From assembly GCF_002140975.2 (NCBI RefSeq), contig NZ_CP147247.1, positions 4,496,001-4,560,000 of the forward strand: 64,000 nt of DNA. Direction: 5' to 3'. Both the position numbers and the translations under genes were made by a program. The first letter of the stretch is position 1; every line of letters starts with the position of its first letter. The notes beneath the pieces are model-generated. The model was not told the origin of the DNA. It was given only the letters and a program-made list of their open reading frames with translations, and searched no databases. Shown here one piece after another: positions 45,935 to 57,657 of the stretch. This DNA comes from Enterococcus sp. 9E7_DIV0242. Lineage in GTDB: Bacteria; Bacillota; Bacilli; Lactobacillales; Enterococcaceae.

Positions 45935-46120
45935 CTACACTTGAGAGGTCTTTTTCTTTGGAACGGCAAGTTGGCCAATCAACAAGATAAGTACACCGGC
46001 GGCCAGTGAAATGATGGATGTCCACATAAAGTCATAACTGCCACTGTTCAAGGCACCGCCAATATATCCTACCACTTGTCCTAAAACAAAGGACCAGAAT
46101 AATACAATAATGTAACGCAT
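45935..46120 (-). CDS. DUF2929/YjzD-like small membrane protein
   Basis: The 61-residue protein has two transmembrane helices with the family pattern YIIVLFWSFVLGQVVGYIGG and MWTSIISLAAGV, ending in a Lys-rich tail. Function unknown. On the minus strand AGAGGTG precedes the ATG by 6 nt. It is divergent from dnaE, separated by a short promoter region. Confidence 0.82.
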   Translation of the reverse strand: MRYIIVLFWSFVLGQVVGYIGGALNSGSYDFMWTSIISLAAGVLILLIGQLAVPKKKTSQV

Positions 46121-46206
46121 GGATAGCACCTCTTTTCTAGCTTTAGTTTAGCACAATTTTTTTTATTGTAAAGAAATGAGGAAATTTTGTCATAAAGGAG
46201 GGATTC

Positions 46207-49200
46207 ATGATGTTTCCACAATTATATACGATTACTTCCTACTCTTTACTTTCCAGCACGATTAGGATACCAGAATTCGTGAAAAAAGCAAAGGAGTATG
46301 GGTATCAATATCTGGGAATTGCTGATATTAATGTTTTACATGGTGCCGTGGAATTTTATGAAGCCTGTAAAGCGGAGGGAATAAAACCTCTCATCGGGAT
46401 GACCTTAGAGTACACATCTTCTATCAGCGACCGCCATGTTCAGCTGTTGCTGTATGCGAAGAATCAAATTGGGTATCAAAATTTAATGCGAATATCCAGC
46501 TTGAAAATGACAAAAAATGATGTGTTTCAATTGGAAGATTTTGCTGATTATTTAACTGAATTATTTGTTGTCATGCCTGCTGATAACGGAGTGGTCAATT
46601 TTTTGAAGGAAAGAGATAAAGAGGATGTCCAACAGGTAATGACTGCGTTAGCTTCTAAAATAGACTCAGATTCCTTCTTCGTTGGTGCTTCTTTCATGTG
46701 TAATCCCTCAACAGATCCATTGCTGTTTGATTTCATACATAGTGCTCAATATCCTTTGGCAGCTTTGCAGGAAACAAGATATCTCGTTAGAGAAGATGGT
46801 TTTGCCCTACGGGTATTGGAACACATTGAGTCCGGAACTCCGATGAAAGTCGATCTTAAAGAGACTGAAATCGACGGTCCGTACTATTTACGAAAACCAG
46901 AGGAAGCTCAAAAACAATTGATGGAGATTCTTGGTGCAGACAGTATCGAAAATGCAGTGAAAATTGCAGAAAATTGTCAGTTTGAGCTACCCTTGCATCA
47001 AAAGCTGTTACCGCATTACCCTGTTCCCGAAGGAAAAGAAGCAGGAGTCTATTTGAGAGAACTTTGTATGTCGCTATTGCCACAGCGAATCACTGAAGTG
47101 ACATCTGTTTATGAAGAACGTCTTGAAAAAGAATTATCGATTATTCACGATATGGGCTTCGACGATTACTTCTTGATTGTCTGGGATGTGATCGCCTTTG
47201 CGCATCAGCAGAAGATTGTCACCGGTGCTGGACGAGGCTCGGCTGCAGGTTCATTAGTGTCTTATGTACTGTCGATCACAGATGTTGATCCAATCAAATA
47301 CGATCTATTGTTTGAACGTTTTCTTAATCCCGAGCGCTTTTCAATGCCGGATATCGATTTGGATATTCCAGACAATCGTAGAGAGCAGGTACTGGCTTAT
47401 GTACAGAAGAAATATGGTCATTATCATATGGCACAAATTGCGACCTTTGGCACAATGGCCGCTAAAATGGTTTTACGAGATGCTGCCAGAGTATTTGGGC
47501 TGTCACAAAGTGAATCCAATCGCTGGTCGCAAGCTGTACCCAGCACTCTGAAAATTACGTTAAAGCAAGCGTGGAAAGAATCGAAAAAGTTGGTGGAGCT
47601 AGTCGAGAGTTCTGAAACGAATCGGCTATTGTTTGACACCGCTGTTCGATTAGAAGGATTACCGAGACATGTTTCGACCCATGCTGCTGGAGTGGTGATC
47701 AGTGACAGAAATTTATTGGAACTGGCGCCATTGCAAACCGGCACCAATGATATATTACTAACCCAGTTCACGATGAATGATGTAGAGAAAATTGGTTTGT
47801 TGAAAATGGATTTTCTAGGCTTGCGAAACCTTTCCATCATCGATGATGCATTGAAATCAGTCAAACGAGTGTATAAAAAAGAACTGTTGCTAAATGAAAT
47901 ACCGCTTGATGATGAGGAAACACTGGCGTTGTTCCGTAGAGGCGAGACAAGCGGTGTCTTCCAATTTGAATCGGCGGGGATAAGGAATGTTCTGAGAAAG
48001 CTGGGTCCTACCAGTATAGAGGATATAGCTGCAGTTAACGCATTGTATCGTCCGGGTCCTATGCAAAACATTGATCTATTTGTTCGACGAAAAAAAGGTC
48101 TCGAGCCCATTGAATACCCGGACCCATCACTACAACCTATTTTGGAAAATACCTATGGCGTTATTGTCTACCAAGAGCAAATCATGCAGGTGGCAGCAAA
48201 GATGGCTGGCTTTAGTTTGGGGCAAGCCGATATTTTAAGACGGGCAATAAGCAAAAAGAAAAAAGATGTCTTGGATCAGGAGCGAAAACATTTTGTGGAT
48301 GGTGGAATGGCGCAGGGCTACTCTAAGGAAACAGCTAATATGATTTATGATTATATCGAGCGTTTTGCCAATTATGGATTTAACCGATCTCATGCGTTTG
48401 CGTATTCCTTTATTGGTTTTCAAATGGCGTATTTGAAAGTTCATTATCCCGCGGCTTTTTATGCGGCGTTACTGCATTCTGTTCGACATAATCCAAACAA
48501 AATCAAGGAATATATCAGTGAAGCGCGAAAAAATGGACTCACCATTATCCAACCTTCAATTAATCACAGTAATTATAGCTTTCTTTTAAAAGATACAGAG
48601 CAAATCATGTTTGGCTTTAGCTCGCTGAAAGGTATCAGAAGAGATTTCATTCAAGATATGTTGAATGAACGGAAAGATAGCGGACATTATAAAAGCTTTG
48701 ATCAATTTTTGTTTCGAATTCCTGCAAAATGGCGGAAGCAAGAAAATATTTTACCTTTGATTGCAATCGGAGCCTTCGATGAACTGACAGCTAATCGCAG
48801 ACAACTGGCAAATCAGTTGGAAAGTAAAATCCAAAATATCATATACAGTGGTGGCAGTGCGGATTTATTCGAGACGTTGGAGTTGAAAGAAGAAGAAATT
48901 CAAGATTATTCATTGGAAGAACGGCTGGCCCAAGAAGAGCAATACCTTGGCGTATATCTTTCTGGTCATCCAGCTGAAGAATTTAAGAAGCTGGCGAAGT
49001 TGAAACAAGTGATGACAATCAATGATATTGTTGAAAATCAAGCGGTTCGCCTATTGATTTATGTGAAGGACGTTCGAACCATTCGCACAAAAAAAGGAGA
49101 GCAGATGGCATTTGTTGAGGGCGATGACAGTACAGGCACGATTTCTCTAACTCTTTTTCCTGGTGTCTTTCGTTCCGTGAGACAATCAGTTGATGTGGGC

Positions 49201-49536
49201 AAGGTTTATTATGTGGATGGTAAAGTTGAAAGAAGCAAATACAATCAAGAGCTGCAAGTCTTGGTCAATACGATTTCAGAAGCTGCTCCGATGGAAGCCT
49301 CAATCAGTGATAAAACTTGCTATTTGAGAATTGAAGGAACAATAGGTTCTCAGGATATTCTTCAGCAAGTGAAAGCTATCATTCAACAAGCGCCTGGGCA
49401 TGTTCCTGTCGTACTATTTTACGCGGATCAAAAGAAGAAAGTTGTACTGGATAAAAACTATTGGATTGTTGAAAATGAAACCGTTCTGAAGTCATTTTCA
49501 GAGCTGCTTGGAGCGGAAAACGTGGTTTTCAAATGA
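46207..49536 (+). CDS. dnaE: DNA polymerase III alpha subunit DnaE
   Basis: In low-GC Gram-positives DnaE extends RNA primers before PolC takes over. The 1109-residue protein has the PHP domain at the N-terminus (LYTITSYSLLSSTI replaces the canonical metal-binding HSxYS pattern, so it is probably inactive), the catalytic palm PDIDLDIPDNRREQV, GAGRGSAAGSLVSY, the fingers with HAAGVVISD, NYGFNRSHAFAYSFIGF, helix-hairpin-helix and a C-terminal OB fold (VAPM-like VEGDDSTGTISL). The ATG follows AAAGGAGGG. pfkA and pyk follow, as in other enterococci. Confidence 0.96.
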   Translation: MMFPQLYTITSYSLLSSTIRIPEFVKKAKEYGYQYLGIADINVLHGAVEFYEACKAEGIKPLIGMTLEYTSSISDRHVQLLLYAKNQIGYQNLMRISSLKMTKNDVFQLEDFADYLTELFVVMPADNGVVNFLKERDKEDVQQVMTALASKIDSDSFFVGASFMCNPSTDPLLFDFIHSAQYPLAALQETRYLVREDGFALRVLEHIESGTPMKVDLKETEIDGPYYLRKPEEAQKQLMEILGADSIENAVKIAENCQFELPLHQKLLPHYPVPEGKEAGVYLRELCMSLLPQRITEVTSVYEERLEKELSIIHDMGFDDYFLIVWDVIAFAHQQKIVTGAGRGSAAGSLVSYVLSITDVDPIKYDLLFERFLNPERFSMPDIDLDIPDNRREQVLAYVQKKYGHYHMAQIATFGTMAAKMVLRDAARVFGLSQSESNRWSQAVPSTLKITLKQAWKESKKLVELVESSETNRLLFDTAVRLEGLPRHVSTHAAGVVISDRNLLELAPLQTGTNDILLTQFTMNDVEKIGLLKMDFLGLRNLSIIDDALKSVKRVYKKELLLNEIPLDDEETLALFRRGETSGVFQFESAGIRNVLRKLGPTSIEDIAAVNALYRPGPMQNIDLFVRRKKGLEPIEYPDPSLQPILENTYGVIVYQEQIMQVAAKMAGFSLGQADILRRAISKKKKDVLDQERKHFVDGGMAQGYSKETANMIYDYIERFANYGFNRSHAFAYSFIGFQMAYLKVHYPAAFYAALLHSVRHNPNKIKEYISEARKNGLTIIQPSINHSNYSFLLKDTEQIMFGFSSLKGIRRDFIQDMLNERKDSGHYKSFDQFLFRIPAKWRKQENILPLIAIGAFDELTANRRQLANQLESKIQNIIYSGGSADLFETLELKEEEIQDYSLEERLAQEEQYLGVYLSGHPAEEFKKLAKLKQVMTINDIVENQAVRLLIYVKDVRTIRTKKGEQMAFVEGDDSTGTISLTLFPGVFRSVRQSVDVGKVYYVDGKVERSKYNQELQVLVNTISEAAPMEASISDKTCYLRIEGTIGSQDILQQVKAIIQQAPGHVPVVLFYADQKKKVVLDKNYWIVENETVLKSFSELLGAENVVFK

Positions 49537-49551
49537 GTTTCAGTAAAATGT

Positions 49552-49565
49552 ACTGAACGCTTTCA
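49552..49565 (+). promoter_or_regulatory. Possible partial cre site upstream of pfkA
   Basis: ACTGAACGCTTTCA matches the right ten positions of the CcpA consensus TGWAANCGNTNWCA and has three mismatches on the left. Catabolite control of pfkA-pyk is known in related bacteria; this site is weak. Confidence 0.25.
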
Positions 49566-49657
49566 ACTTTTTTCAAAATTTTTAACGCTAACTCAAGACT
49601 TTTTGCACTATTAATGGTAAAATGGGTGACGTGGTAATTTTAAGTCAATCATGGTGA

Positions 49658-50671
<1,014 letters not shown>

Positions 50672-50737
50672 ACACTGGCTTACTGTATATAGGCTTTAAT
50701 GCTTTTGTATAAAAAAATCGAATAGGAGCGTTTAGTA

Positions 50738-52495
50738 ATGAAAAAAACAAAAATCGTATGTACGATTGGACCAGCAAGTGAAACCGTTGAAATGCTGGTT
50801 GACTTAATGAATGCCGGAATGAATGTTTGTCGTTTGAACTTCTCACATGGAGACTTCGAAGAACATGGCAACCGCATCAAGAACATTCGTGAGGCAATGA
50901 AGATCTCAGGAAAAAGAGTAGCGATTTTACTAGATACAAAAGGTCCTGAAATTCGTACGAACGATATGGAAAACGGCGCGATCACACTTAAAACTGGAAG
51001 CACTGCCCGTATCTCTATGGAAGAAGTATTGGGAACAACTGAAAAATTCTCTATTACGTATCCTCAATTAATCGATGATGTAAACATTGGTTCTCATATC
51101 TTACTGGACGACGGTTTGATTGATTTAGAAGTGACTGACATTGATCGCGATGCAAACGAAATCGTGACAACAGTTAAAAACGAAGGCGTTCTTAAGAATA
51201 AAAAAGGTGTAAACGTTCCTGGGGTTTCTGTAAACCTTCCTGGTATTACTGAAAAAGATGAAGCAGATATCCGTTTCGGTATCGGTCAAGGAATTGATTT
51301 CATCGCAGCAAGCTTCGTTCGTCGTGCAACTGACGTAATGGAAATCACTAAGATTTTGGAAGAAGAAGATGCAACACATATTCAAATCATTCCTAAAATT
51401 GAAAATCAAGAAGGAATCGATAATATCGATGAAATTCTGAAAGTTTCTGATGGTTTGATGGTAGCACGTGGAGATCTTGGGGTTGAAATTCCAACTGAAG
51501 ATGTTCCAGTTGCACAAAAAGAATTAATCAAGAAATGTAACGCTTTGGGTAAACCAGTTATTACAGCTACTCAAATGCTTGATTCTATGCAACGTAACCC
51601 ACGTCCAACACGTGCGGAAGCAAATGACGTTGCCAATGCAATCTATGATGGTACAGATGCAGTAATGCTTTCTGGTGAAACTGCTGCTGGGGATTATCCA
51701 TTAGAATCTGTACAAACAATGGCTCGTATTGCTGTTCGTACAGAAGAAGCATTAGTCGATCAAGATGCATTTGCATTGAAACTATACAGCAAAACAGACA
51801 TGACAGAAGCTATTGGTCAATCTGTTGGGCATACAGCTCGTAACTTGGGCATTCAAACAATCGTTGCTGCGACTGAATCAGGTCATACAGCTCGTATGAT
51901 TGCTAAATACCGTCCAAGAGCACACATCGTTGCGATTACTTTCTCTGAGCAAAAAGCACGTAGCTTATCTCTTTCTTGGGGTGTCTATGCAACAGTTGCT
52001 GAAAAACCATCAAACACTGATGAAGTATTCACTCTTGCATCTGACATTTCACAAAAGAATGGCTTCGCTAGCGAAGGCGATCTGATTATTATCACTGCTG
52101 GTGTACCAGTAGGTGAAAAGGGTACAACAAACTTGATGAAGATCCAATTGATCGGTTCAAAACTTGTTCAAGGTCAAGGTATTGGAGAAGATTCAGTGAT
52201 TGCCAAAGCTGTAGTTGCTAAAACTGCTGCAGAAGCAAATGAAAAAGCAGTAGAAGGCTCTATCTTAGTTGTTAAGACAACAGATAAAGACTATATGCCT
52301 GCTATCGATAAAGCAGTTGCGTTGGTTGTAGAAGAAGGTGGATTAACTTCTCATGCAGCAGTTGTAGCGATTGCAAAAGATATTCCAGTAATCGTTGGTG
52401 CAGCTGATGCTACTGAACTTGTATCTAACGACGAGTTGATCACTGTTGACCCTAGACGTGGTATTGTTTACCGCGGCGCGACAACAGCTATCTAA
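50738..52495 (+). CDS. pyk: Pyruvate kinase with C-terminal PEP-utiliser domain
   Basis: Pyk makes pyruvate and ATP from phosphoenolpyruvate. The 585-residue protein has [38 protein letters not shown], and [12 protein letters not shown] in the core, and an extra C-terminal domain (about 475-585) of the PEP-utiliser swivelling type with [11 protein letters not shown], as in Bacillus. The ATG follows TAGGAG. A strong terminator follows. Confidence 0.97.
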   Translation: MKKTKIVCTIGPASETVEMLVDLMNAGMNVCRLNFSHGDFEEHGNRIKNIREAMKISGKRVAILLDTKGPEIRTNDMENGAITLKTGSTARISMEEVLGTTEKFSITYPQLIDDVNIGSHILLDDGLIDLEVTDIDRDANEIVTTVKNEGVLKNKKGVNVPGVSVNLPGITEKDEADIRFGIGQGIDFIAASFVRRATDVMEITKILEEEDATHIQIIPKIENQEGIDNIDEILKVSDGLMVARGDLGVEIPTEDVPVAQKELIKKCNALGKPVITATQMLDSMQRNPRPTRAEANDVANAIYDGTDAVMLSGETAAGDYPLESVQTMARIAVRTEEALVDQDAFALKLYSKTDMTEAIGQSVGHTARNLGIQTIVAATESGHTARMIAKYRPRAHIVAITFSEQKARSLSLSWGVYATVAEKPSNTDEVFTLASDISQKNGFASEGDLIIITAGVPVGEKGTTNLMKIQLIGSKLVQGQGIGEDSVIAKAVVAKTAAEANEKAVEGSILVVKTTDKDYMPAIDKAVALVVEEGGLTSHAAVVAIAKDIPVIVGAADATELVSNDELITVDPRRGIVYRGATTAI

Positions 52496-52506
52496 GTCTA
52501 ATTTAA

Positions 52507-52553
52507 AAAGCATTCTGATATTCCTATTAACTGGAAGTGTCAGAATGCTTTTT
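52507..52553 (+). terminator. Terminator of pfkA-pyk
   Basis: AAAGCATTCTGATA (52507-52520) pairs with TGTCAGAATGCTTT (one wobble), followed by a T-run. Confidence 0.88.
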
Positions 52554-52737
52554 TTATTTGATTACACTAGAGAAGAGAAATATTCTAGAAAAATGGTGAA
52601 GAAGTATATCTATGCTCCTTTTCGTTAACAGGTTAATCTACTGAGTGGGCATATCCGGACTTGAATAGACACATTGAAAAGTGTTGAATCAGCAGAGTTA
52701 GGTTGTGCCTCGTAGGACCAGAATAGCCTGTCATTAG

Positions 52738-53517
52738 CTATAGAGGATAGGCTGCAAGTCGATCTTTCCCCAAAGAGAGCAATTGGATTGGTTCGCTGTA
52801 AAAAGCTGTTAGGACTTCTTCGTTGAACAAATCTTTTCGTAAGCCTTGTTGGACGATCTGCCCCTCTTTTAATAAAAGAAGATGCTGGAAACAAGGGAGG
52901 ATTTCTTCTGTATGATGACTGACATAGAGAATCGTTGGACTATTCTGAGACTCAGCAATGCGTTGGATTTGCTCCAGTAGCTTTTCTCGGGCAAAAAGAT
53001 CCAATCCGTTACACGGCTCATCAAGAATAAGCAGTTCTGGTTCAGCCATCAAAGCACGACAAATCAATATCAATTGACGTTCTCCTTGCGATAGGACCTG
53101 ATAACTTTTTCCTAAAAGAGCAGCTCCGCCGGCCTCAATTAAAATTTGTTTTGCTTTTTTCATATCTTCTTGGGAAAAAGCTTCATAGATTCCGATGCTT
53201 GCAAATTTTCCGGATAGAATGACTCTCTCGCTGGATTCATTTCCGCGAATCCGCTGTTGAAGAGCGGTACTTACCCAACCAATTCGCCTTTGCAGCTCTG
53301 GAATAGAGCTTGAACCAAATCGTTGATTCAACACAGTAACTTCTCCTTCAGAAGGCCAAAGATATCCTGTAATGATTTGGAGCAATAATGTTTTTCCCGC
53401 ACCGTTCAGTCCTAAAATGGCCCAATGTTCTTGTTCTTCAACTGTCCAATTAATGTGATTCAGGAGTGTTTTACTTTCTTTTGTTAATGAAACGTTCTGG
53501 CAATGAATAATGGACAT
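52738..53517 (-). CDS. Stand-alone ABC transporter ATPase (YlmA-like)
   Basis: The 259-residue protein has one complete ABC domain: Walker A LGLNGAGKT, Q-loop region, signature LSQGERQ, Walker B LLILDEPCNGLD and the switch His in YVSHHTEEI. No permease gene is adjacent. Similar solo ATPases (YlmA/PhnC-like) lack assigned function. The ATG at 53517 follows TAGGAGG; a longer frame has no site. It is divergent from yceD. Confidence 0.88.
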   Translation of the reverse strand: MSIIHCQNVSLTKESKTLLNHINWTVEEQEHWAILGLNGAGKTLLLQIITGYLWPSEGEVTVLNQRFGSSSIPELQRRIGWVSTALQQRIRGNESSERVILSGKFASIGIYEAFSQEDMKKAKQILIEAGGAALLGKSYQVLSQGERQLILICRALMAEPELLILDEPCNGLDLFAREKLLEQIQRIAESQNSPTILYVSHHTEEILPCFQHLLLLKEGQIVQQGLRKDLFNEEVLTAFYSEPIQLLSLGKDRLAAYPL

Positions 53518-53774
53518 GAGTAGACCTCCTATTTTTTCATGATTTGAGTTCTGTTCAATTGTTTTGCTCACAAGGAATACTTGTTATTAGTGGATGGATA
53601 ATAGCACGTATATTCCATGCTGTGTTTTTATTTTATCTTTATCTAGTGTAACATTAAAAATGGATGAGATAACAAAAAATATAAATATGTATGAAAGAAA
53701 ATGGGAGAGAAAATTTCATTGACAAAGCATGCATAGCCCTGTATAATAGCTTTTGTTGTGTAGAGGTGAGAGAG

Positions 53775-54329
53775 ATGAAATGGTCATTATTAGAATTAAA
53801 CAAACATCGAGAAATTCCTCTTGAATTTTCAGAAGAGCTTGATGTAAAACAAACACTGATGGCTAGGGATAATCAACTACTTGATGTTTCCCCTGCAAAA
53901 GTAAACGGCATACTTTCAGTCGAAAAAAAGGGTTACTTATTACATTATAAGCTTTCTGTAATAGTAACAATACCTTCTTCTCGTTCGTTAACACCAGTTG
54001 CAGTTCCTATGGAGCTAAGTGTTGATGAGATGTTTATGACAGAAGAGCAGTTTCGCGGTAAGGATGAGCTGATTTCAGATGAAGAAATCATTGTTCTTGA
54101 TAAGCCGACGATCGATCTAACTGAGTCAGTAGAAGATAATATTTTACTGGCAATCCCATTACAAGTATTATCTGAGGAAGAACAGCAGAATAGTGAGTTA
54201 CCAAAAGGGACTGACTGGGAAGTAATCTCTGAAGATGATTACTATGAGAAAAGGGAAAAAGAAGCAGCAGAAACTTTGGATCCTCGTCTTGCCAAGTTAT
54301 CTGAATTATTGAAAGATGATACAGAGTGA
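53775..54329 (+). CDS. yceD: YceD/DUF177 family protein
   Basis: The 184-residue protein is of the YceD (DUF177) family, usually encoded next to rpmF and thought to assist 23S rRNA or ribosome assembly. It lacks the paired Cys seen in some members; VNGILSVEKKGYLLHYKL and the acidic LLAIPLQVLSEEE match the family. The ATG at 53775 follows GAGGTGAGAG. rpmF starts 71 nt downstream. Confidence 0.88.
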   Translation: MKWSLLELNKHREIPLEFSEELDVKQTLMARDNQLLDVSPAKVNGILSVEKKGYLLHYKLSVIVTIPSSRSLTPVAVPMELSVDEMFMTEEQFRGKDELISDEEIIVLDKPTIDLTESVEDNILLAIPLQVLSEEEQQNSELPKGTDWEVISEDDYYEKREKEAAETLDPRLAKLSELLKDDTE

Positions 54330-54400
54330 TTTGTTTGGTTAAGATTGGAATATATGGTGTATGATTCATACACTGATTTTTACAAGGAGGTGGAACAACA

Positions 54401-54580
54401 ATGGCAGTACCAGCTAGAAAAACTTCTAAAGCGAAAAAGGCAAAGCGCCGTACACATTACAAGTTGACAATCAAAGGTTTGAACGCATGTTCAAACTGTG
54501 GAGAAATGAGAAAAAGCCATCACGTATGTCCAGCATGTGGTCATTACGATGGAAAAGATGTAATGTCTAAAGAAGCGTAA
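54401..54580 (+). CDS. rpmF: Ribosomal protein L32
   Basis: The 59-residue protein reads [17 protein letters not shown] at the start and has four cysteines in CSNCG and CPACG, so it is the zinc-binding form. The ATG follows a perfect AAGGAGGTGG. It is the second gene of the yceD-rpmF pair. Confidence 0.97.
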   Translation: MAVPARKTSKAKKAKRRTHYKLTIKGLNACSNCGEMRKSHHVCPACGHYDGKDVMSKEA

Positions 54581-54600
54581 AACATTTTTTGAAAATGTTT

Positions 54601-54639
54601 AAAATCCCTCAGGCTAACCATGGAGCCTGAGGGATTTTT
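54601..54639 (+). terminator. Terminator of rpmF
   Basis: A perfect stem AAATCCCTCAGGCT / AGCCTGAGGGATTT with eight-base loop and T-run. Confidence 0.9.
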
Positions 54640-55060
54640 GCTATGTACTTTTATTAAATCAGAATTTCTACAATTGCTTCATAAGTTTTTGCGAGTTTCC
54701 TGCTTATTGTCGAAGTCATAGCTATGTGAACACCATCTATTTGGCTTCGAATTGCTGGTGCATTCTAGGCAAGTTGGTAGGAAGAGTAGCGGTAACACGA
54801 AAGGCTAATTGCTAATCATACAGAAGAAATAGAATCGATAATGAGCTATTTTTTCGTCGATTTTGTTCTGGTCGCAGTTCAGATCATGAAGAAGCAAGTA
54901 GGAAGTGGTTGAGATAATCTTGGAAAACAAGCGCTATCAAGGGTTCTTCTGTTTGGTTGTTACTAAAGAAAGCTGTGATATATCGAACGATTTTGTTTTC
55001 AATACTATTAAACTAGGCTATAATGAAATAGATTATAAAGAATTATTAGGTTTTTTAGTA
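54640..55060. other. Intergenic region between rpmF and gnd
   Basis: The probable gnd promoter is TTTTCA (54996-55001), 17 nt, TATAAT (55019-55024). The remainder has no good ORF; a 36-codon minus-strand open stretch near 54658-54770 without start or ribosome-binding site is the only coding-like tract. No structured RNA was recognised. Confidence 0.4.
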
Positions 55061-55076
55061 ATTGGGAGGATGTATG

Positions 55077-56498
55077 ATGACAAAACAACAATTTGGTGTA
55101 GTAGGAATGGCTGTTATGGGGAAAAACCTTGCATTGAACATTGAGAGTAGAGGGTACTCTGTAGCGCTGTTCAATCGGACTGGTTCAAAAACTACGGAGG
55201 TAGTAGAAGAACATCCGGATAAGAATTTCAAAGCGACTTATACGATTGAAGAGTTCGTTGATTCAATCGAGAAACCACGTCGTATCATGTTGATGGTCAA
55301 AGCGGGATTTGCGACAGACGCAACAATCCAAGAATTACTGCCACATTTAGATAAAGGAGATATCCTTATCGATGGCGGAAATACATTCTTCAAAGATACT
55401 ATGCGTAGGAATGAAGAACTGGCTAACTCTGGTATTAACTTTATCGGTACGGGTGTTTCCGGTGGTGAAGAAGGAGCACTTAAGGGGCCTTCAATCATGC
55501 CTGGTGGACAGAAAGAAGCGTATGAATTAGTTGCGCCTGTACTTGAAAAGATTTCTGCTAAAGCAGAAGATGGTGAACCATGCGTCACATACATTGGTCC
55601 TAATGGAGCTGGACACTATGTGAAAATGGTGCACAACGGTATTGAATATGGAGATATGCAGCTGATTGCGGAGTCTTATGACTTGATGCAAAATATCTTG
55701 GGTCTTTCAGTAGATGAAATGGCTGAGATATTCAAAGAATGGAACGACGGAGAATTAGACAGCTATTTAGTAGAAATAACTGCTGATATTCTGACGCGCA
55801 AAGATGATGAAGGAACCGGTCAACCAATCGTTGATGTGATTATGGATGCTGCTGGAAACAAAGGAACAGGTAAATGGACAAGCCAAAGTTCACTTGATCT
55901 AGGTGTGCCGTTACCATTAATTACGGAGTCTGTTTTTGCTCGATTCATTTCTGCTTATAAAGAAGAACGCGTGAAAGCTGCTGGAGTTTTAGCTAAACCG
56001 GTACCATACCAATATGATGGAGATAAAAAAGAATTGGTTGAAAAAATCCGCGAAGCGTTGTATTTCAGTAAAATCATGAGCTATGCACAAGGTTTTGCTC
56101 AATTGCGTGTTGCTTCAAAAGAGTACGATTGGGACTTGCCATTTGGTGATATAGCTAAAATTTGGAGAGCAGGTTGTATTATCAGAGCTCAATTCCTACA
56201 AAAAATCACAGATGCGTATGAAAAAGATTCAGATATTGAAAATCTATTGCTAGATGATTACTTTGTAGAAATCACGAAAAAATACCAACAATCTGTTAGA
56301 GATGTTGTTGCAATGGCTGTTCAAGCTGGCGTACCAGTTCCAACATTTGCTTCTGCGATTGCGTATTATGATTCTTATCGTTCAGAACGCTTACCTGCGA
56401 ACCTGATTCAAGCACAACGTGATTACTTTGGTGCTCATACCTATGAGCGTACAGATAAAGAAGGAATTTATCATTATAGCTGGTATACAGAAGAATAA
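55077..56498 (+). CDS. gnd: 6-phosphogluconate dehydrogenase (NADP, decarboxylating)
   Basis: Gnd converts 6-phosphogluconate to ribulose-5-phosphate in the oxidative pentose phosphate pathway. The 473-residue protein has the Rossmann [52 protein letters not shown] and the catalytic lysine region [22 protein letters not shown] 55077 lies 7 nt from GGGAGG; the ATG at 55074 is also possible. The EtaRS/LisRK-like two-component pair follows downstream, as in E. faecalis. Confidence 0.96.
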   Translation: MTKQQFGVVGMAVMGKNLALNIESRGYSVALFNRTGSKTTEVVEEHPDKNFKATYTIEEFVDSIEKPRRIMLMVKAGFATDATIQELLPHLDKGDILIDGGNTFFKDTMRRNEELANSGINFIGTGVSGGEEGALKGPSIMPGGQKEAYELVAPVLEKISAKAEDGEPCVTYIGPNGAGHYVKMVHNGIEYGDMQLIAESYDLMQNILGLSVDEMAEIFKEWNDGELDSYLVEITADILTRKDDEGTGQPIVDVIMDAAGNKGTGKWTSQSSLDLGVPLPLITESVFARFISAYKEERVKAAGVLAKPVPYQYDGDKKELVEKIREALYFSKIMSYAQGFAQLRVASKEYDWDLPFGDIAKIWRAGCIIRAQFLQKITDAYEKDSDIENLLLDDYFVEITKKYQQSVRDVVAMAVQAGVPVPTFASAIAYYDSYRSERLPANLIQAQRDYFGAHTYERTDKEGIYHYSWYTEE

Positions 56499-56970
56499 TT
56501 ATGCTGTAATCGACATACCTACCAGTATCGTCAGCTCGAAATTTATGTCAAGTTAGTGAAGCAACAAATGACTTTGATAGTTAATCTATTCAAAATATGT
56601 GAACATAGTGAGCTAAATAGTTGGAAAAATGAATACTAAAATTGTTCTAACTGCCGGCTACGTTTTAGGTAAAACCTAGATGTTTTTGTTATTCATAGAA
56701 GAGCATATTTCGAGAGAGCTGTAGCGTTATTCTGCTGATAAAAAGCCGATGCTTATTGAAACTGAGAATGGGACAGTAGTATCATAGTCCATGCAACAAG
56801 AAGATGCGACCACTGTCCCATTGTTCACTCAGTTTTGAGTGCAAGAGGAGTCTGAGTTTTTAATGATGTGTCATACTCATTTAAAATAGATTTACTAGCT
56901 TTTTATTAAAAAAGTAGGTATAATGAAAAAGCTGAAAAAAGGCTGTTATGAGAGAAAGGATAGCAAATCA
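56499..56970 (+). other. Intergenic region between gnd and the response regulator
   Basis: Apart from the large terminator-like hairpin at 56758-56837 it contains a small palindrome GTTTTA-GG-TAAAAC near 56665 and a TATAAT-like box (GTATAATG near 56918) that probably starts the two-component operon. No ORF is convincing. Confidence 0.4.
56758..56837. terminator. Large hairpin downstream of gnd
   Basis: AAACTGAG...TGGGACAGT is complementary to ACTGTCCCA...CTCAGTTT, giving a two-part stem with a 28-nt loop and a short T-run. It looks like an enterococcal intergenic terminator. Confidence 0.65.
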
Positions 56971-57657
56971 ATGAGCAATATTCTGATTATTGAAGATGAA
57001 AAAAACTTAGCGCGCTTCGTTGAGCTGGAATTAAAACACGAAGGTTATAGAACTGAGGTTCATTACAACGGACGAACTGGGCTGGAAGCTGCTTTGAATA
57101 ATGATTGGGATGCGATTCTGCTGGATCTAATGTTGCCCGAACTGAACGGACTGGAAGTATGTCGACGTGTACGACAAGTAAAAAATACACCGATTATTAT
57201 GATGACTGCGCGTGACTCAGTGATCGATCGCGTATCTGGTCTTGATCATGGTGCCGATGATTATATCGTGAAGCCTTTTGCTATTGAAGAATTGCTCGCA
57301 CGATTACGTGCATTACTTCGCCGAATTGATATCGAAGGCGATAAGAACATTGCCAAACAAACAACGATTACCTATCGTGATTTAACGATTGAAAAGGAAA
57401 ATCGTGTGGTTCGTCGGAACTCAGAAATGATCGAGCTAACAAAACGTGAGTATGAACTGTTGCTGACACTTATGGAAAACGTCAATGTTGTTTTAGCCAG
57501 AGATGTTCTATTAAATAAAGTCTGGGGATATGAAACAGAAGTAGAAACAAACGTCGTTGATGTATATATTCGTTATCTACGTAACAAGATTGATGTTCCA
57601 GGAGAAGAAAGCTATATTCAAACAGTTCGCGGAACAGGGTACGTGATGCGCTCGTGA
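56971..57657 (+). CDS. OmpR-family response regulator (EtaR/LisR-like)
   Basis: The 228-residue protein has a receiver domain with [12 protein letters not shown], phospho-acceptor D52 in ILLDLMLPE and the KPF switch lysine, and a winged-helix DNA-binding domain ([27 protein letters not shown]). In E. faecalis the pair following gnd is the EtaRS system, related to LisRK of Listeria, with roles in acid tolerance and virulence; identity here is inferred from order and type. The ATG follows AGAGAAAGG. The kinase gene overlaps by 4 nt. Confidence 0.92.
   Translation: MSNILIIEDEKNLARFVELELKHEGYRTEVHYNGRTGLEAALNNDWDAILLDLMLPELNGLEVCRRVRQVKNTPIIMMTARDSVIDRVSGLDHGADDYIVKPFAIEELLARLRALLRRIDIEGDKNIAKQTTITYRDLTIEKENRVVRRNSEMIELTKREYELLLTLMENVNVVLARDVLLNKVWGYETEVETNVVDVYIRYLRNKIDVPGEESYIQTVRGTGYVMRS

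Noticed and set aside
46207..49536. Intein or frameshift in dnaE
   Set aside because: The reading frame is continuous, motifs are in order and length is normal.
54905..55144. 79-codon ORF overlapping the gnd start
   Set aside because: It overlaps gnd in another frame, lacks a convincing ribosome-binding site and covers the gnd promoter.
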